This document shows positions 8,955 to 17,716 of a stretch of 64,000 bases of DNA, piece by piece. Made by a program: the position numbers and the translations under genes. Each line of letters begins with the position of its first letter. Position 1 is the stretch's first letter. The DNA comes from an uncultured Paraprevotella sp. (lineage in GTDB: Bacteria; Bacteroidota; Bacteroidia; Bacteroidales; Bacteroidaceae). The notes below the pieces were generated by a model that made no database searches, was not told the DNA's origin, and worked only from the letters and a program-made list of their open reading frames with translations. The stretch spans positions 43,522-107,521 of the forward strand of contig CALUIS010000010.1 of NCBI GenBank assembly GCA_944320765.1. Direction: 5' to 3'.

Positions 8955-9653
8955 TCAGTCCAACGTCGCGGGGAGACTCTCCAGGAAGGCTTTCACCACC
9001 CCGAAGGAATGGTCGGCCAGCGTCTCCCAGAAATTCTCATACTGGTCCCAATGCTCCTTCGCCCCCGGCGTGTCGCTGACGACCCGGAAGCTGATAAACG
9101 GCACCTTATACAAATGGCACACCTGGGCGATGGCGCCGGACTCCATGTCCACGGCCAGCCCTTCGGGAAACTCGGCCTTGATGGCTTCCAGCTCGGAAAG
9201 GGCCGTCACGAACTTGTCCCCCGAGCAAATCAGGCCGACATGCACCGGCACGGGAGACGGCAGCGAGGCCGCCACGCGCACCAGCCGCCCGTCGCACGCG
9301 AACCGGGGGGGCAGGCCCTGCACCTGCCCGTAGGCATTGCCCATGCCGCACCACACATCGTGGTACACCACCTCCGAGGCGGCCACCACGTCCATCACGC
9401 CCACGCCTTCGTCGATGCCTCCGGCCACGCCGGTGCTGACAATCACGTCCGGCTGCATCCGCGTGATGAACTCGCAAGCCCCCACTGCGGCATTCACCTT
9501 CCCGATGCCGCACTCCATGATATATAAGGTGTTTTCTCCCAATTTTCCCACTACATAGCGGAACAGCCCCGCCTGCTCTTCATGCAGCCCGTCCAGCAGC
9601 CTGGCAAGCTGTTCCCGTTCGGCACTCATGGCCGCGATAATCCCTATCTTCAT
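8955..9653 (-). CDS. mtnN: 5'-methylthioadenosine/S-adenosylhomocysteine nucleosidase
   Basis: A 232-residue cytoplasmic nucleosidase that removes adenine from S-adenosylhomocysteine and methylthioadenosine. The family pattern is present: MKIGIIAAMSAE at the N terminus, TGVAGG, DMESGAIAQVC (nucleoside-binding Met-Glu) and RVVSDTPG with the catalytic Asp. I took the ATG at 9653; the GTG two codons upstream is less likely. luxS follows 20 bp downstream. The promoter 9677-9707 partly overlaps the 3' end of the upstream amidase gene. Confidence 0.96.
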   Translation of the reverse strand: MKIGIIAAMSAEREQLARLLDGLHEEQAGLFRYVVGKLGENTLYIMECGIGKVNAAVGACEFITRMQPDVIVSTGVAGGIDEGVGVMDVVAASEVVYHDVWCGMGNAYGQVQGLPPRFACDGRLVRVAASLPSPVPVHVGLICSGDKFVTALSELEAIKAEFPEGLAVDMESGAIAQVCHLYKVPFISFRVVSDTPGAKEHWDQYENFWETLADHSFGVVKAFLESLPATLD

Positions 9654-9676
9654 AGTCACATTGCTTTAATCGCCTG

Positions 9677-9707
9677 CAAAAATACAACTTTTCCGCCACT
9701 CATTCAA
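9677..9707 (-). promoter_or_regulatory. Promoter of mtnN-luxS
   Basis: On the minus strand, TTG (9707-9705), 20 bp spacer, TATTTTTG (9684-9677). Its upstream box lies inside the last codons of the choloylglycine-hydrolase-family gene, showing that mtnN-luxS can be transcribed independently of it. Confidence 0.65.
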
Positions 9708-10782
9708 TCACAAGCGGGACAAAAGGCTGCTCTTTCACCTCGTCCACCGGCACCGAACGGTAAGCCGCCTTGGCGAAATCTATCGTTTTCAGGTCAATGC
9801 TGCGGATGGCACTGTTGTACATCGTGCGGTAATAGAACACCAGGTTCTTGAGGTCCGTGGCCGATGTCCACTGCGTGGCGCTCGGGATGTCCGCCGGCAC
9901 CTTCCCGTCCGCGAACTCGATGCCCACGGGGATGTCGAAATTATTAAGGATTTGGAACGCCTGCGCCACCGTCCGACCGGCCGTGGCCTGCACGGGCGAC
10001 GAAGCCTGGTAGAACGCCGCACGAACGAACCGCGAAGGCGGCGTCACGTCGCCCGGGAGTCCCAGGAATCCGCTCCCCGCCCCGAAAGCGGACAACGTGG
10101 CTCCGCCCAGCCGCTTCTTTTCCGCCCCGCCGGGATAAAGGTTCACATAATTGTTCAGATTCGTCATCTGCCATTCAAAACCGGGAGAATTGGTCAGCAC
10201 GCCCAGCTCGTTCTCATAGAAATGCGGCTGCCCGTCCACAATCTCCAGCACCACCTGCCGCCCCGAAGCGTCGGCGATGCGCCAGTGCGCCGTGGATGCC
10301 CGCGGGTCCGACGAGACGACATGCACCTTCCGGAGTCCTTCCTTCGCCTCTTCCACCGTCTTGAACGAGGCCAGCATCCAAGGCACCAGCTGCAAGTCGG
10401 AGATGGAACATTCCTTCTTCGCCGGGTCATACGCCTCGTATCCTCCATACTGCGGGAAATAGAACAACCCCGCGGACAGGCCGGCCTCGTTGAGTCCTTC
10501 GGCCACGAAGTCCTCCAGTTCCACAGCCACGCCGACATAACCGTAACGCGCCTCAAACTTCATCCCTTCCCTTTTTCCGCCCGTCACGTAAGCTTGCTGC
10601 GCATATCCGCGCGGCACCACCACATAACGGCTGTCCAGGTCGCTGCCTCCCCACTCTATCGTCCGGGCCAGCACCGTGGCCCCGTCCGCCGACTTCAGCG
10701 TGATGCCCGTACAAGCCTCGGACACCGCCGGGAACAGGCAAGCCGCCAGTCCCCACATTATCCATTTCTTTCTCATTTCCAT
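9700..10782 (-). CDS. Choloylglycine hydrolase family amidase (bile salt hydrolase/penicillin V acylase type)
   Basis: A 360-residue exported Ntn-hydrolase of the linear amide C-N hydrolase family. A signal peptide ends before Cys24 (SEACTGITL), which becomes the N-terminal nucleophile after cleavage. Arg near 40 (LARTIEW), the Asn-rich NSPGFEWQMTNLNNY segment near 195-210 and a PPSRFVR Arg are in the order expected for bile salt hydrolases. In gut Bacteroides, relatives deconjugate glyco- and tauro-bile salts; penicillin V or acyl-homoserine-lactone acylase activity is possible in the same family, so the substrate is inferred only. Two in-frame ATGs exist (10782 and 10776); the AAAGGA just upstream is better spaced for 10776. 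It has its own promoter at 10822-10852. Confidence 0.88.
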   Translation of the reverse strand: MEMRKKWIMWGLAACLFPAVSEACTGITLKSADGATVLARTIEWGGSDLDSRYVVVPRGYAQQAYVTGGKREGMKFEARYGYVGVAVELEDFVAEGLNEAGLSAGLFYFPQYGGYEAYDPAKKECSISDLQLVPWMLASFKTVEEAKEGLRKVHVVSSDPRASTAHWRIADASGRQVVLEIVDGQPHFYENELGVLTNSPGFEWQMTNLNNYVNLYPGGAEKKRLGGATLSAFGAGSGFLGLPGDVTPPSRFVRAAFYQASSPVQATAGRTVAQAFQILNNFDIPVGIEFADGKVPADIPSATQWTSATDLKNLVFYYRTMYNSAIRSIDLKTIDFAKAAYRSVPVDEVKEQPFVPLVIE

Positions 10783-10821
10783 TTCCTTTTAATTGGGTTG
10801 TCAATACATTCCGATATGCGG

Positions 10822-10852
10822 CAAAGTTATCCAATCTCCCCCACAAAAGCAA
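10822..10852 (-). promoter_or_regulatory. Promoter of the choloylglycine hydrolase family gene
   Basis: Minus strand: TTG (10852-10850), 20 bp spacer, TAACTTTG (10829-10822), ahead of the ATG at 10782. A full match to the Bacteroidota consensus. Confidence 0.7.
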
Positions 10853-11224
10853 TTTTCGGGAAAGAAACTTCCATCGGAAACGCCCGCAACAACCTTATTT
10901 AACGCTCCTCCCGACAAGGGTTCACCGCAACAAGTTGAAAACCAATAAACAACAAGCACCATACCTGAAAGTGCGGTGACTCCCTTACGCAAAGGCGTTC
11001 ACCCTATCCATCTGAAATTCAGCACACCTGAATCCTGCGAACCCCACCGCAACAAAACTGACAGAAAGAAGAGGAGACAGAACGCCTTACCACACTCCAG
11101 ACACCCGCTTGCCGCACAGCGGAAAACATCTCCCCGCAAAGCGTCACGCATCTTGCCGCACAGAACCGAACGCCGCTCATGAATCCAAAGGACCAACAAC
11201 CCTCTTGACAACAGCAACATCAAA
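10853..11224. other. Intergenic stretch without a convincing gene
   Basis: About 370 bp between the amidase promoter and the end of the CHAT gene. Short open frames exist on both strands but none has a family signature, a convincing start or a promoter. The stretch marks the change from GC-rich backbone to the AT-rich CHAT island. I saw no strong hairpin terminator after the CHAT stop. Confidence 0.5.
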
Positions 11225-14200
11225 TCAATCAATCGCGTCTAGAAGAATGAAAGCCGCCCAATACTTCGGATTTGCATAAGGTCGCACCTTCTTCATAACA
11301 ACCCTATTAGATTTTTTCATTCGTGCCTGCTCCCGTGCATGCGCAGACAATAGATGCCGACCGCTATTTTCTACAGCTTCCTTCTCTATTTCATATTCCC
11401 TTACATAACGTTGTGCTTCACGTAAAGCCTTATACCGATTCATCCCAGACATCAGATTTGCATAAAACCGTGTCATCAACTTTTGCGTGGCCACATCATC
11501 AACCTTCCAAAGACTCATCAGCAAAGTATTTGCCCCTGCTTTCTTGAAACCACGCTGCAACCCCCAAACCCCATCACCCATTACTTCTCCCAACCCGGTT
11601 TGACAGGCAGAAAGTACCACTAAATCTATATTCCGCAAATCAAGTTCTGAAATTTCTCTTGCCGTGAGTATGCCATCATCAACATTAGCTGGAAAAAATT
11701 TCCCAAACAAAGCATTATTTGCCCCCGCAAACAGCAAGCCAGAACGTGTCATAGCCTTATCCTCCATACCTACGTGATTTCCAGTAAAAGCCGATATAAA
11801 GCCAAGCATCGAGTTCTTTTGCGATTCTCTTTCATTCCAATAAAATCCATGTGTTGCAACATGTAAAAAATTCACTTTCCCTCCAGATATTGACTTAAAG
11901 GAACCTTCGGAACCTTCATTCCCTTGCAACAAAGTAATAGAAATATCGGACTGAGCCAAAATACGACCAATATATTCCACCTCTGTTTTCGTCGATGGAA
12001 GATAAGAGACCCCACCTCTTAAATTCAAAGAATCTACCATGCTTTGGGAAATGTGTTGAACTTCTCTCCCTCTACTCTTGTTCGCTTTATCATATTGAGA
12101 TATTGCTTGTAAATCTGCATCATAAAAAAGCCCGCCATATATAACTCCAGACATCACATTATCCCTATTTCTCGTTTCAATCAACTTGGACGTGGATGAA
12201 AGCCTATACAATTCATACTGTTCGGCAATCAAGCTTCCATCTTGGGTAACAAAGTTTTCTATGCCAAGCACATGCAATATGCCAACAGGCGAAAAATAAA
12301 ATCTTTTTGCATCTGGACATTTTGACACGATAGGCCCCCATACCAGATTGGCTGCTGATGCGTCAGTATATGGTGCTGATATTTTTCCCAAATCTGATTT
12401 GGAACATATATAGATAAATTCCGGAGTCTTACCAGAAGATAAGATATTTGCATAATAATATTCTTCATCATTTTCTTCATATGAGGTAAATTCTACAGCA
12501 TATTCACCAGGATGAAGTTTCTTTTGAACATCATTCCAACGGCGACTCAATTTTTTCGTATAATCGCCAATGAGCTTGGAATCAAGATTTAACTGAATCT
12601 CCAATTGCCTTTTACGTTGCAACAATGAATCCATAGACCAACCCATATATCCCGCATTATCCATATATGATTGCGTCTTTATCAATTCACCAAACTTTTT
12701 CTTAATAACATCATCACCCGACGAAAGAATCAACTCTCTCAAATTATCACTGGCATTAAGTTGAATTTGCTTTGTAAGCAATGCATCGTCATATGCTAAA
12801 GCGCAGATACTGTCATCGCCTAATTGTGCTGCATATTTTGTCACTACATTTTGGGAAATCGTTCCCATAAGACGTATATCCACCCCACCGGTAGCAACAG
12901 AAGAAGGACCCACTAACGACAACCCCAAATAAATGGATTCGTGCATATGACAAACGAAATCGCGGAGCAATGATTTGGCATCCTCAAATAAAGAGAGACT
13001 GCAATATGCATCAATCAATGGAACATAAATATATGTTATTTGAGGTATTTGTAAGACATAACTGACAGAACCGGTCAGACTCAGTTCAAAATCAAAAAAA
13101 CTATGCAACTCGTTCAACGGCACATTATGAGACAACAAATATTCTCCGCTATTTTTAACCACCTGATACTCTTTCTGCCTGCTCCCCTCCAGACATGACC
13201 GCATAAGCATACTCTGGTAATCAGTCGTATTCTCATAATCGGGCAATTGTTCCATATTCGTTTTAACTTCCCTATTTAAACGAAATGCATTAGAATAATC
13301 TTCGCATATCATATAAATAATTTCCTCATGCACCAATTTCCTTATCCTATCCTTTATAGACTGTCCCCTCATATCATATGCCTCTTGGATAAGCTGCATC
13401 GCACTTTTAACATCTCTATTCATACCGTACGTTTCTGCCATACTTTCAAGCAAATTGGGATAAATAGATTCTGCCTTAAGAGAAGAGTTTCTGGTAAGTA
13501 TTTCTTCTATAAAGTTTAAAGCCTGTGAATTATGGCAAGCATTGTTAACAATAATCAAGAGCTGAATTGCAAGCTTAGGACTTTTAAAAACGACCTGTGG
13601 AACAATCTCTTTCCCAAATATTATGACAGAATCCATTCTACCCAGTGACATGAAATTATTAACAAGCCCCTGAAAAGATGAGAAAAAATTCATTTCTGAC
13701 AAAGGAGAACCCTTTTCATCCAGCAACTTATAAATAACTTGTCTATACTTCTGATTTGCCTCATTCCAATTTCCATACCGAGAATTAAGAGTTGCCTGTG
13801 TCAAAATATCAGCAAGTTGCATCTCCTGAAAATCCACTCCCATGTTCTCCCCGTCGAACAGAAAAGCCAAAGAATCAATGAAAACATTCATATCCCTCTT
13901 CTTATCAAGTTCCAACGCCGAACGAACGTTTCCTATATATTGTTGAGCTACTGATAATTTCAATAATATCGTTTGATAATTAAGATGTTTCTCCCCCCAT
14001 ATATTTTTCGCAATTTCCAACATCTTTTCCAAGTATGGAACTTGCTCTTCCATACAGAAACAGTCTTTCTGATTGTCTAATGCATTATAATATAATTCCG
14101 AACCATCTCCATAACGTTCCTTAATTTGCTTACTATAATCTGCTAATAAATCTCTTGCTCCGACTGTGTCACTTTCAATGAACAGCAAATCTCTTGCATA

Positions 14201-14599
14201 GCCACAATAAAACTTCTGATAGTCTTCATTTTCTATATTCTCTGAAAGTCTATTCAATCCTATCCATTCTTTCGTATATTTAGAAGATTCTTCAAACAAT
14301 TCTTTGGCTCTTTTCTCATCTATATTTCCTAATAATCTCAACCAATCATAGCCATTAATTACGTTCTTTAAGGCAGCCCCATATTGGGGTGCTTTTTTCC
14401 CAAACACATGTTGAGTGATGTTTAAAGCCTCCAAACGTAACGTAAGGATTGAATCATATTGAGATTTCAGAACATATTGTCGACAAGCCTTATCTATCTG
14501 CTTGAGTCTTTCTGCATTACAGGAATCAACCGTCTGAGCCGAAATCATATTTCCTGCTGCAAACATCACGAAACAGAAAACAAACAGTATTCTTCTCAT
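11225..14599 (-). CDS. Secreted TPR-CHAT domain protease-like protein
   Basis: A 1124-residue protein with an N-terminal signal peptide (ends near AQT, residue 23), a long alpha-helical TPR-like region (about 30-690), and a C-terminal CHAT domain (about 790-1120). CHAT domains are caspase/separase-fold cysteine peptidases; the dyad is visible as His917 (LHVATHGFY) and Cys999 (LSACQTGLG), both intact. The domain ends in YANPKYWAAFILLD, the usual CHAT tail. Most characterised CHAT proteins are cytoplasmic effectors of defence systems, so an exported one is unusual in that frame, although Bacteroidota carry many such genes. It is the last gene of an operon with two secreted proteins of unknown family (gaps 42 and 26 bp). 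The region is visibly AT-richer than the flanking genes, consistent with transfer. Confidence 0.88.
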   Translation of the reverse strand: MRRILFVFCFVMFAAGNMISAQTVDSCNAERLKQIDKACRQYVLKSQYDSILTLRLEALNITQHVFGKKAPQYGAALKNVINGYDWLRLLGNIDEKRAKELFEESSKYTKEWIGLNRLSENIENEDYQKFYCGYARDLLFIESDTVGARDLLADYSKQIKERYGDGSELYYNALDNQKDCFCMEEQVPYLEKMLEIAKNIWGEKHLNYQTILLKLSVAQQYIGNVRSALELDKKRDMNVFIDSLAFLFDGENMGVDFQEMQLADILTQATLNSRYGNWNEANQKYRQVIYKLLDEKGSPLSEMNFFSSFQGLVNNFMSLGRMDSVIIFGKEIVPQVVFKSPKLAIQLLIIVNNACHNSQALNFIEEILTRNSSLKAESIYPNLLESMAETYGMNRDVKSAMQLIQEAYDMRGQSIKDRIRKLVHEEIIYMICEDYSNAFRLNREVKTNMEQLPDYENTTDYQSMLMRSCLEGSRQKEYQVVKNSGEYLLSHNVPLNELHSFFDFELSLTGSVSYVLQIPQITYIYVPLIDAYCSLSLFEDAKSLLRDFVCHMHESIYLGLSLVGPSSVATGGVDIRLMGTISQNVVTKYAAQLGDDSICALAYDDALLTKQIQLNASDNLRELILSSGDDVIKKKFGELIKTQSYMDNAGYMGWSMDSLLQRKRQLEIQLNLDSKLIGDYTKKLSRRWNDVQKKLHPGEYAVEFTSYEENDEEYYYANILSSGKTPEFIYICSKSDLGKISAPYTDASAANLVWGPIVSKCPDAKRFYFSPVGILHVLGIENFVTQDGSLIAEQYELYRLSSTSKLIETRNRDNVMSGVIYGGLFYDADLQAISQYDKANKSRGREVQHISQSMVDSLNLRGGVSYLPSTKTEVEYIGRILAQSDISITLLQGNEGSEGSFKSISGGKVNFLHVATHGFYWNERESQKNSMLGFISAFTGNHVGMEDKAMTRSGLLFAGANNALFGKFFPANVDDGILTAREISELDLRNIDLVVLSACQTGLGEVMGDGVWGLQRGFKKAGANTLLMSLWKVDDVATQKLMTRFYANLMSGMNRYKALREAQRYVREYEIEKEAVENSGRHLLSAHAREQARMKKSNRVVMKKVRPYANPKYWAAFILLDAID

Positions 14600-14641
14600 G
14601 ATTGAAAGAATCGGAACACGAACAAAAAATTATACATTCAA

Positions 14642-15316
14642 TTATTCATAAAACCCTCTCATCATCTCCATGAAAAGATTCTTCATTCTTCCTGCTGAAT
14701 ATTCCCCAAAATCTATTATCAATTTCTCGGCATCTATCCATTCACCATTTACATATTCTTTTATAGCGTAACTTCCATCCGTAAATTTTGATAAGATTTC
14801 TGAACTTGGTATCTTTATCTTCCGATCAGCATTTTCAACAACCTTAAGATTACCTTCTGTTTTCACTTCATCATAAGTATCATACACACCACTCCTTAGT
14901 TCAGGACGATACTCTTTCCATGTAGAAGAGTTTGTCTTAACCAAATACCCTCCCTGAAAACAGCATATAGGTTTCCCTCCATTGTCACTATCAAAATAAT
15001 CATACCTGCCAATCAAATTCCATGTCGGTTCATCTTTCCACTTTTTCTGATCTTTATCATAGGTATAAACACCACCATTAATTTTCTTAGGGATTGCCAC
15101 AGAAGGAGATGAATCCATTTTTAAATAATAATAGCTATCGTCAGCATTATATTGAACATATTCTCCTTTGGCACCAGTAATAATCTGATAAACCGTCCAT
15201 GTCTCGCCATTTTTCACATAATAGCTTTCCTCTGTCACAAAAAGTCCTGTTGTCTGGGCTACACAAAGTTTAGCACACAAAGACATCACTAAAAAAAACA
15301 AAAATTTAGCTCTCAT
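14642..15316 (-). CDS. Secreted hypothetical protein in the CHAT operon
   Basis: A 224-residue protein with a signal peptide ending near CVAQT (residue 22). I do not recognise a family. The mature part is rich in Tyr, Trp, Lys and Asp and contains similar short strands (NGETWTVYQ, DDSYYYLKM, NSSTWKEYR, DGSYAIKEY, NGEWIDAE) that look like irregular beta-strand repeats, compatible with a small beta-propeller or beta-sheet domain. It sits between the 391-residue secreted protein and the CHAT gene, with short gaps on both sides, so it is probably co-expressed and may be a partner or substrate of the CHAT protein. Confidence 0.7.
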   Translation of the reverse strand: MRAKFLFFLVMSLCAKLCVAQTTGLFVTEESYYVKNGETWTVYQIITGAKGEYVQYNADDSYYYLKMDSSPSVAIPKKINGGVYTYDKDQKKWKDEPTWNLIGRYDYFDSDNGGKPICCFQGGYLVKTNSSTWKEYRPELRSGVYDTYDEVKTEGNLKVVENADRKIKIPSSEILSKFTDGSYAIKEYVNGEWIDAEKLIIDFGEYSAGRMKNLFMEMMRGFYE

Positions 15317-15342
15317 AATATATAGTTTTAATGGTTATACTC

Positions 15343-16518
15343 CTATTTTTCAATCATCGGTGAAGCTGCCTGTTTTGTAGCAGATAAAGCTGATGTAGAC
15401 GTTGTTTCAATCCCCAACTTATCTATCACGTCTTTCGTAATAATTCCAACCGGAGCTTTAAGCGTAGTAATCACCCACGCTTGAGTCAACTCATCCCAAC
15501 GTTGATTAGAAACCATCTGCCAACCTGCAACAAAAATATTCCCTTCTTTCTGCATTTTCTTGCGATGTTTACAATCTTTCTTCCAGTTTGCACGATATTG
15601 TTCTGTTACATCACAAGTTTCCTTCAGATCTATGGACAATTTATATTCCCCAGTTCCCCAACTATTTCTATAAATATCATTTTCATCTCGATATCCCATA
15701 AAAGAACGCGGAATAATAAAACTTTCCCCTACAACATCATAAGCAGAAGGCTCACCAAACCTACGGACATATCGTAAAAATCCCTTTTCATCTAATGAAT
15801 TTTGGCCAACAGGGATATTAATATAAAACTCACCAAGCAACTGGTCCTTTTGTAATTGAACAATCTCATTCATCCATGAAGATGTCAATTTGATATTCAT
15901 GGACAGACTAAAATTCTGACGCTCGGCAAAAGTAAAAGGCAAATTGAACGGCGTATTAGGCAAATTGGAATGAGTAGGACTGATTATCAACGTATCAAGA
16001 ATCAACTCAAATTTTGAATGATTGATAATACGATCTATTTTGGAACGATCTATATGGCAAGAAATATAAAATACCGTATCGTTGCCTTCCTTACGCAAGC
16101 ATCCAATCCCATCAAAACGCATTCCTTTCGGATCCATCGCCCCGTCAAAAGATGTCTCTTTATAAAAATCATTCATCTCTGAAACAGTATTTATAGTTGT
16201 TTCATACACATTCTCAGCTTTCACCATTTCTTCCCACTCCTGTTTCAACCTCGAATTACGTGTTACTAACGAAGCTATAGCGTTTACGCCCAAATCCATA
16301 AAAGATGTGACATAACCTGAAGCTATGCCTTTTACAGCCTCCTTGCTTGCATTAAACAAATCACCCAAATAGCCCCTCGCACCCTGCTCCTCATATTGTC
16401 TGGCTATTTCATCTGCCAAATCATCACTTGTATAAACAAAAGTTTGATATTCTACCTGCTGTGCCATTCCCCAAACCGGCACAAGCATAAATATCCAAAT
16501 TAAAAAAGACGTCTTCAT
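15343..16518 (-). CDS. Secreted hypothetical protein, first gene of the CHAT operon
   Basis: A 391-residue protein with a signal peptide (cleavage near GMAQQ, residue 20). No family is recognised. After the signal there is a helical, charged segment (DDLADEIARQYEEQG and a following GYLGDLFNASKEAVKGIASG that is amphipathic or weakly hydrophobic), then a beta-rich central domain, then a Cys-containing basic stretch (CDVTEQYRANWKKDCKHRKK) and a Ser/Thr/Ala-rich C terminus. It is the promoter-proximal gene (promoter 16609-16638) of the operon that ends in the CHAT gene. A role as sensor, scaffold or substrate for the CHAT peptidase is inference from context only. Confidence 0.7.
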   Translation of the reverse strand: MKTSFLIWIFMLVPVWGMAQQVEYQTFVYTSDDLADEIARQYEEQGARGYLGDLFNASKEAVKGIASGYVTSFMDLGVNAIASLVTRNSRLKQEWEEMVKAENVYETTINTVSEMNDFYKETSFDGAMDPKGMRFDGIGCLRKEGNDTVFYISCHIDRSKIDRIINHSKFELILDTLIISPTHSNLPNTPFNLPFTFAERQNFSLSMNIKLTSSWMNEIVQLQKDQLLGEFYINIPVGQNSLDEKGFLRYVRRFGEPSAYDVVGESFIIPRSFMGYRDENDIYRNSWGTGEYKLSIDLKETCDVTEQYRANWKKDCKHRKKMQKEGNIFVAGWQMVSNQRWDELTQAWVITTLKAPVGIITKDVIDKLGIETTSTSALSATKQAASPMIEK

Positions 16519-16608
16519 AATATATAATCTATCATTTAACTAATCATATAAAATTCCCTTCCATCACAGTCCGCCTGAACTCGAGAGTCCTCCTCTCACA
16601 TCTCAGCA

Positions 16609-16638
16609 CAAATATACAAAGATTTTTAAATATCACAA
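16609..16638 (-). promoter_or_regulatory. Promoter of the CHAT operon
   Basis: Minus strand: TTG (16638-16636), 19 bp spacer, TATATTTG (16616-16609), about 90 bp ahead of the ATG at 16518. It lies outside the IS30 element, so the operon does not depend on the insertion for expression. Confidence 0.65.
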
Positions 16639-16657
16639 AAAAATCAGTTTTTTATTT

Positions 16658-16672
16658 GTCAAAATTAAAATC
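16658..16672 (+). repeat. 15 bp direct repeat, left flank of the IS30 element
   Basis: GTCAAAATTAAAATC, repeated exactly at 17840-17854 on the other side of the element. It could be a target duplication, but 15 bp is long for IS30 elements, which normally duplicate only a few bases. It resembles the AT-rich tail of the 64 bp repeats at 62980 and 63861. Confidence 0.6.
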
Positions 16673-16698
16673 TGTAGAGCCCAACAGCAAATGCAAAG

Positions 16699-17660
16699 TT
16701 AGTTGAAGTTTCTGAAGAAACGCTCTTTCGGTGCATCAAAGTTTAGTTTTTCCCTGGGCCTTCTGTTGAGTTTATACTGCACCTTTTTGATGTATGCGTC
16801 GGTAAAGTCATTGAAGTTGGCCTTTTTAGGGATGTACTTTCTGATGAGCTTGTTTGCGTTCTCAATGGCCCCCTCTGCCATGCGGAGTATGAATCGGCAA
16901 AATAGACGATGACTTTCTCGTGTCCTTTTCGTGCCAGCCCTTTGGTGATGGCAAGATGTGCGGCGAATTCAGACCCGTTGTCGGTGGTGATGGTGTTTAG
17001 GCGTGTCCTGTATGGGAACAACAATCTGACCACCGCTTTCGCTGTCGGCAGTGCCTTCCGTCCTTCCTTGAGCCTTTTCATGAGGATGAAATTGGTGGAG
17101 CGTTCCGTCAGTGTGAGTATGGCATGGCCGTATGAGTCCACGATGGTGTCCATCTCCCAGTCCCCGAAGCGTTTGCCGTCGGCCTCCGCGGGCCGTTCGT
17201 GTATGCTTGTGCGGCAGGGGATGTTGGCCGCCTTGGTCGGACGCTGCCGCCTTGCACGGCGTCTGTACTTCAATTCATGGAGCATATGCCTGGCCAGTTT
17301 CCCCGTCTTGTCGGCATGGACGTGGTTGTAAATGGTCTGCTTGCAAATGCATATGCCCACCTTTCGGAGCACGCCGGCTATCTGGGCTGGCGACCAGTCC
17401 TCCTCTATCATGCGGTCGACACGCCACCACAGCTCTTCCGGCTTGCGGTGGTTGCCCTGCAAACCGTGCCTGCGACTCTCACATTTGGCCTGCGCCTGTT
17501 TCCATACATAGCTGCCGTCGGGTTTCGCGTTGCGTTTGACTTCCCGGCAGACTGTTGACACAGAGACCCCGATATCCTTTGCTATGCGGGTTTTGCTCCA
17601 TTTCCTTTTCAGTCCAAGATAGATTTCGTACCTTTGGGCCTCGATTAGTTGATTTGACAT
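16699..17660 (-). pseudogene. IS30-family transposase, frameshifted
   Basis: The protein begins with a helix-turn-helix region (SKTRIAKDIGVSVSTVCREVKRN, about residues 22-44) and continues into an IS30 DDE integrase core: DWEMDTIV supplies the first Asp and TTDNGSEF the second. At AWQRG the frame is lost, and the expected continuation AIENANKLIRKYIPK with the third catalytic Glu lies in another frame (16699-16881). Adding one G to the run of five G (minus strand, near 16883-16887) would restore a single protein. This is either an inactivating deletion, a sequencing error in a homopolymer, or a programmed -1 slip; most IS30 members use one frame, so inactivation is the simplest view. Confidence 0.82.
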
Positions 17661-17685
17661 GGCAATACAAAGTTAATTAATCGTT

Positions 17686-17716
17686 GGGAGGCTTCGGCCT
17701 CCCTTTTCGTTTTTTG
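17686..17716 (+). terminator. Strong intrinsic terminator inside the IS30 right end
   Basis: GGGAGGC, TTCG tetraloop, GCCTCCC, followed by TTTTCGTTTTTTG on the plus strand. It points into the element and against the transposase gene, a common layout that blocks read-through transcription from the flank. Confidence 0.85.

Noticed and set aside
10976..11232. ORFs of 60-77 codons between the amidase and CHAT genes
   Set aside because: No promoter, no conserved-looking motif; one overlaps the CHAT 3' end.
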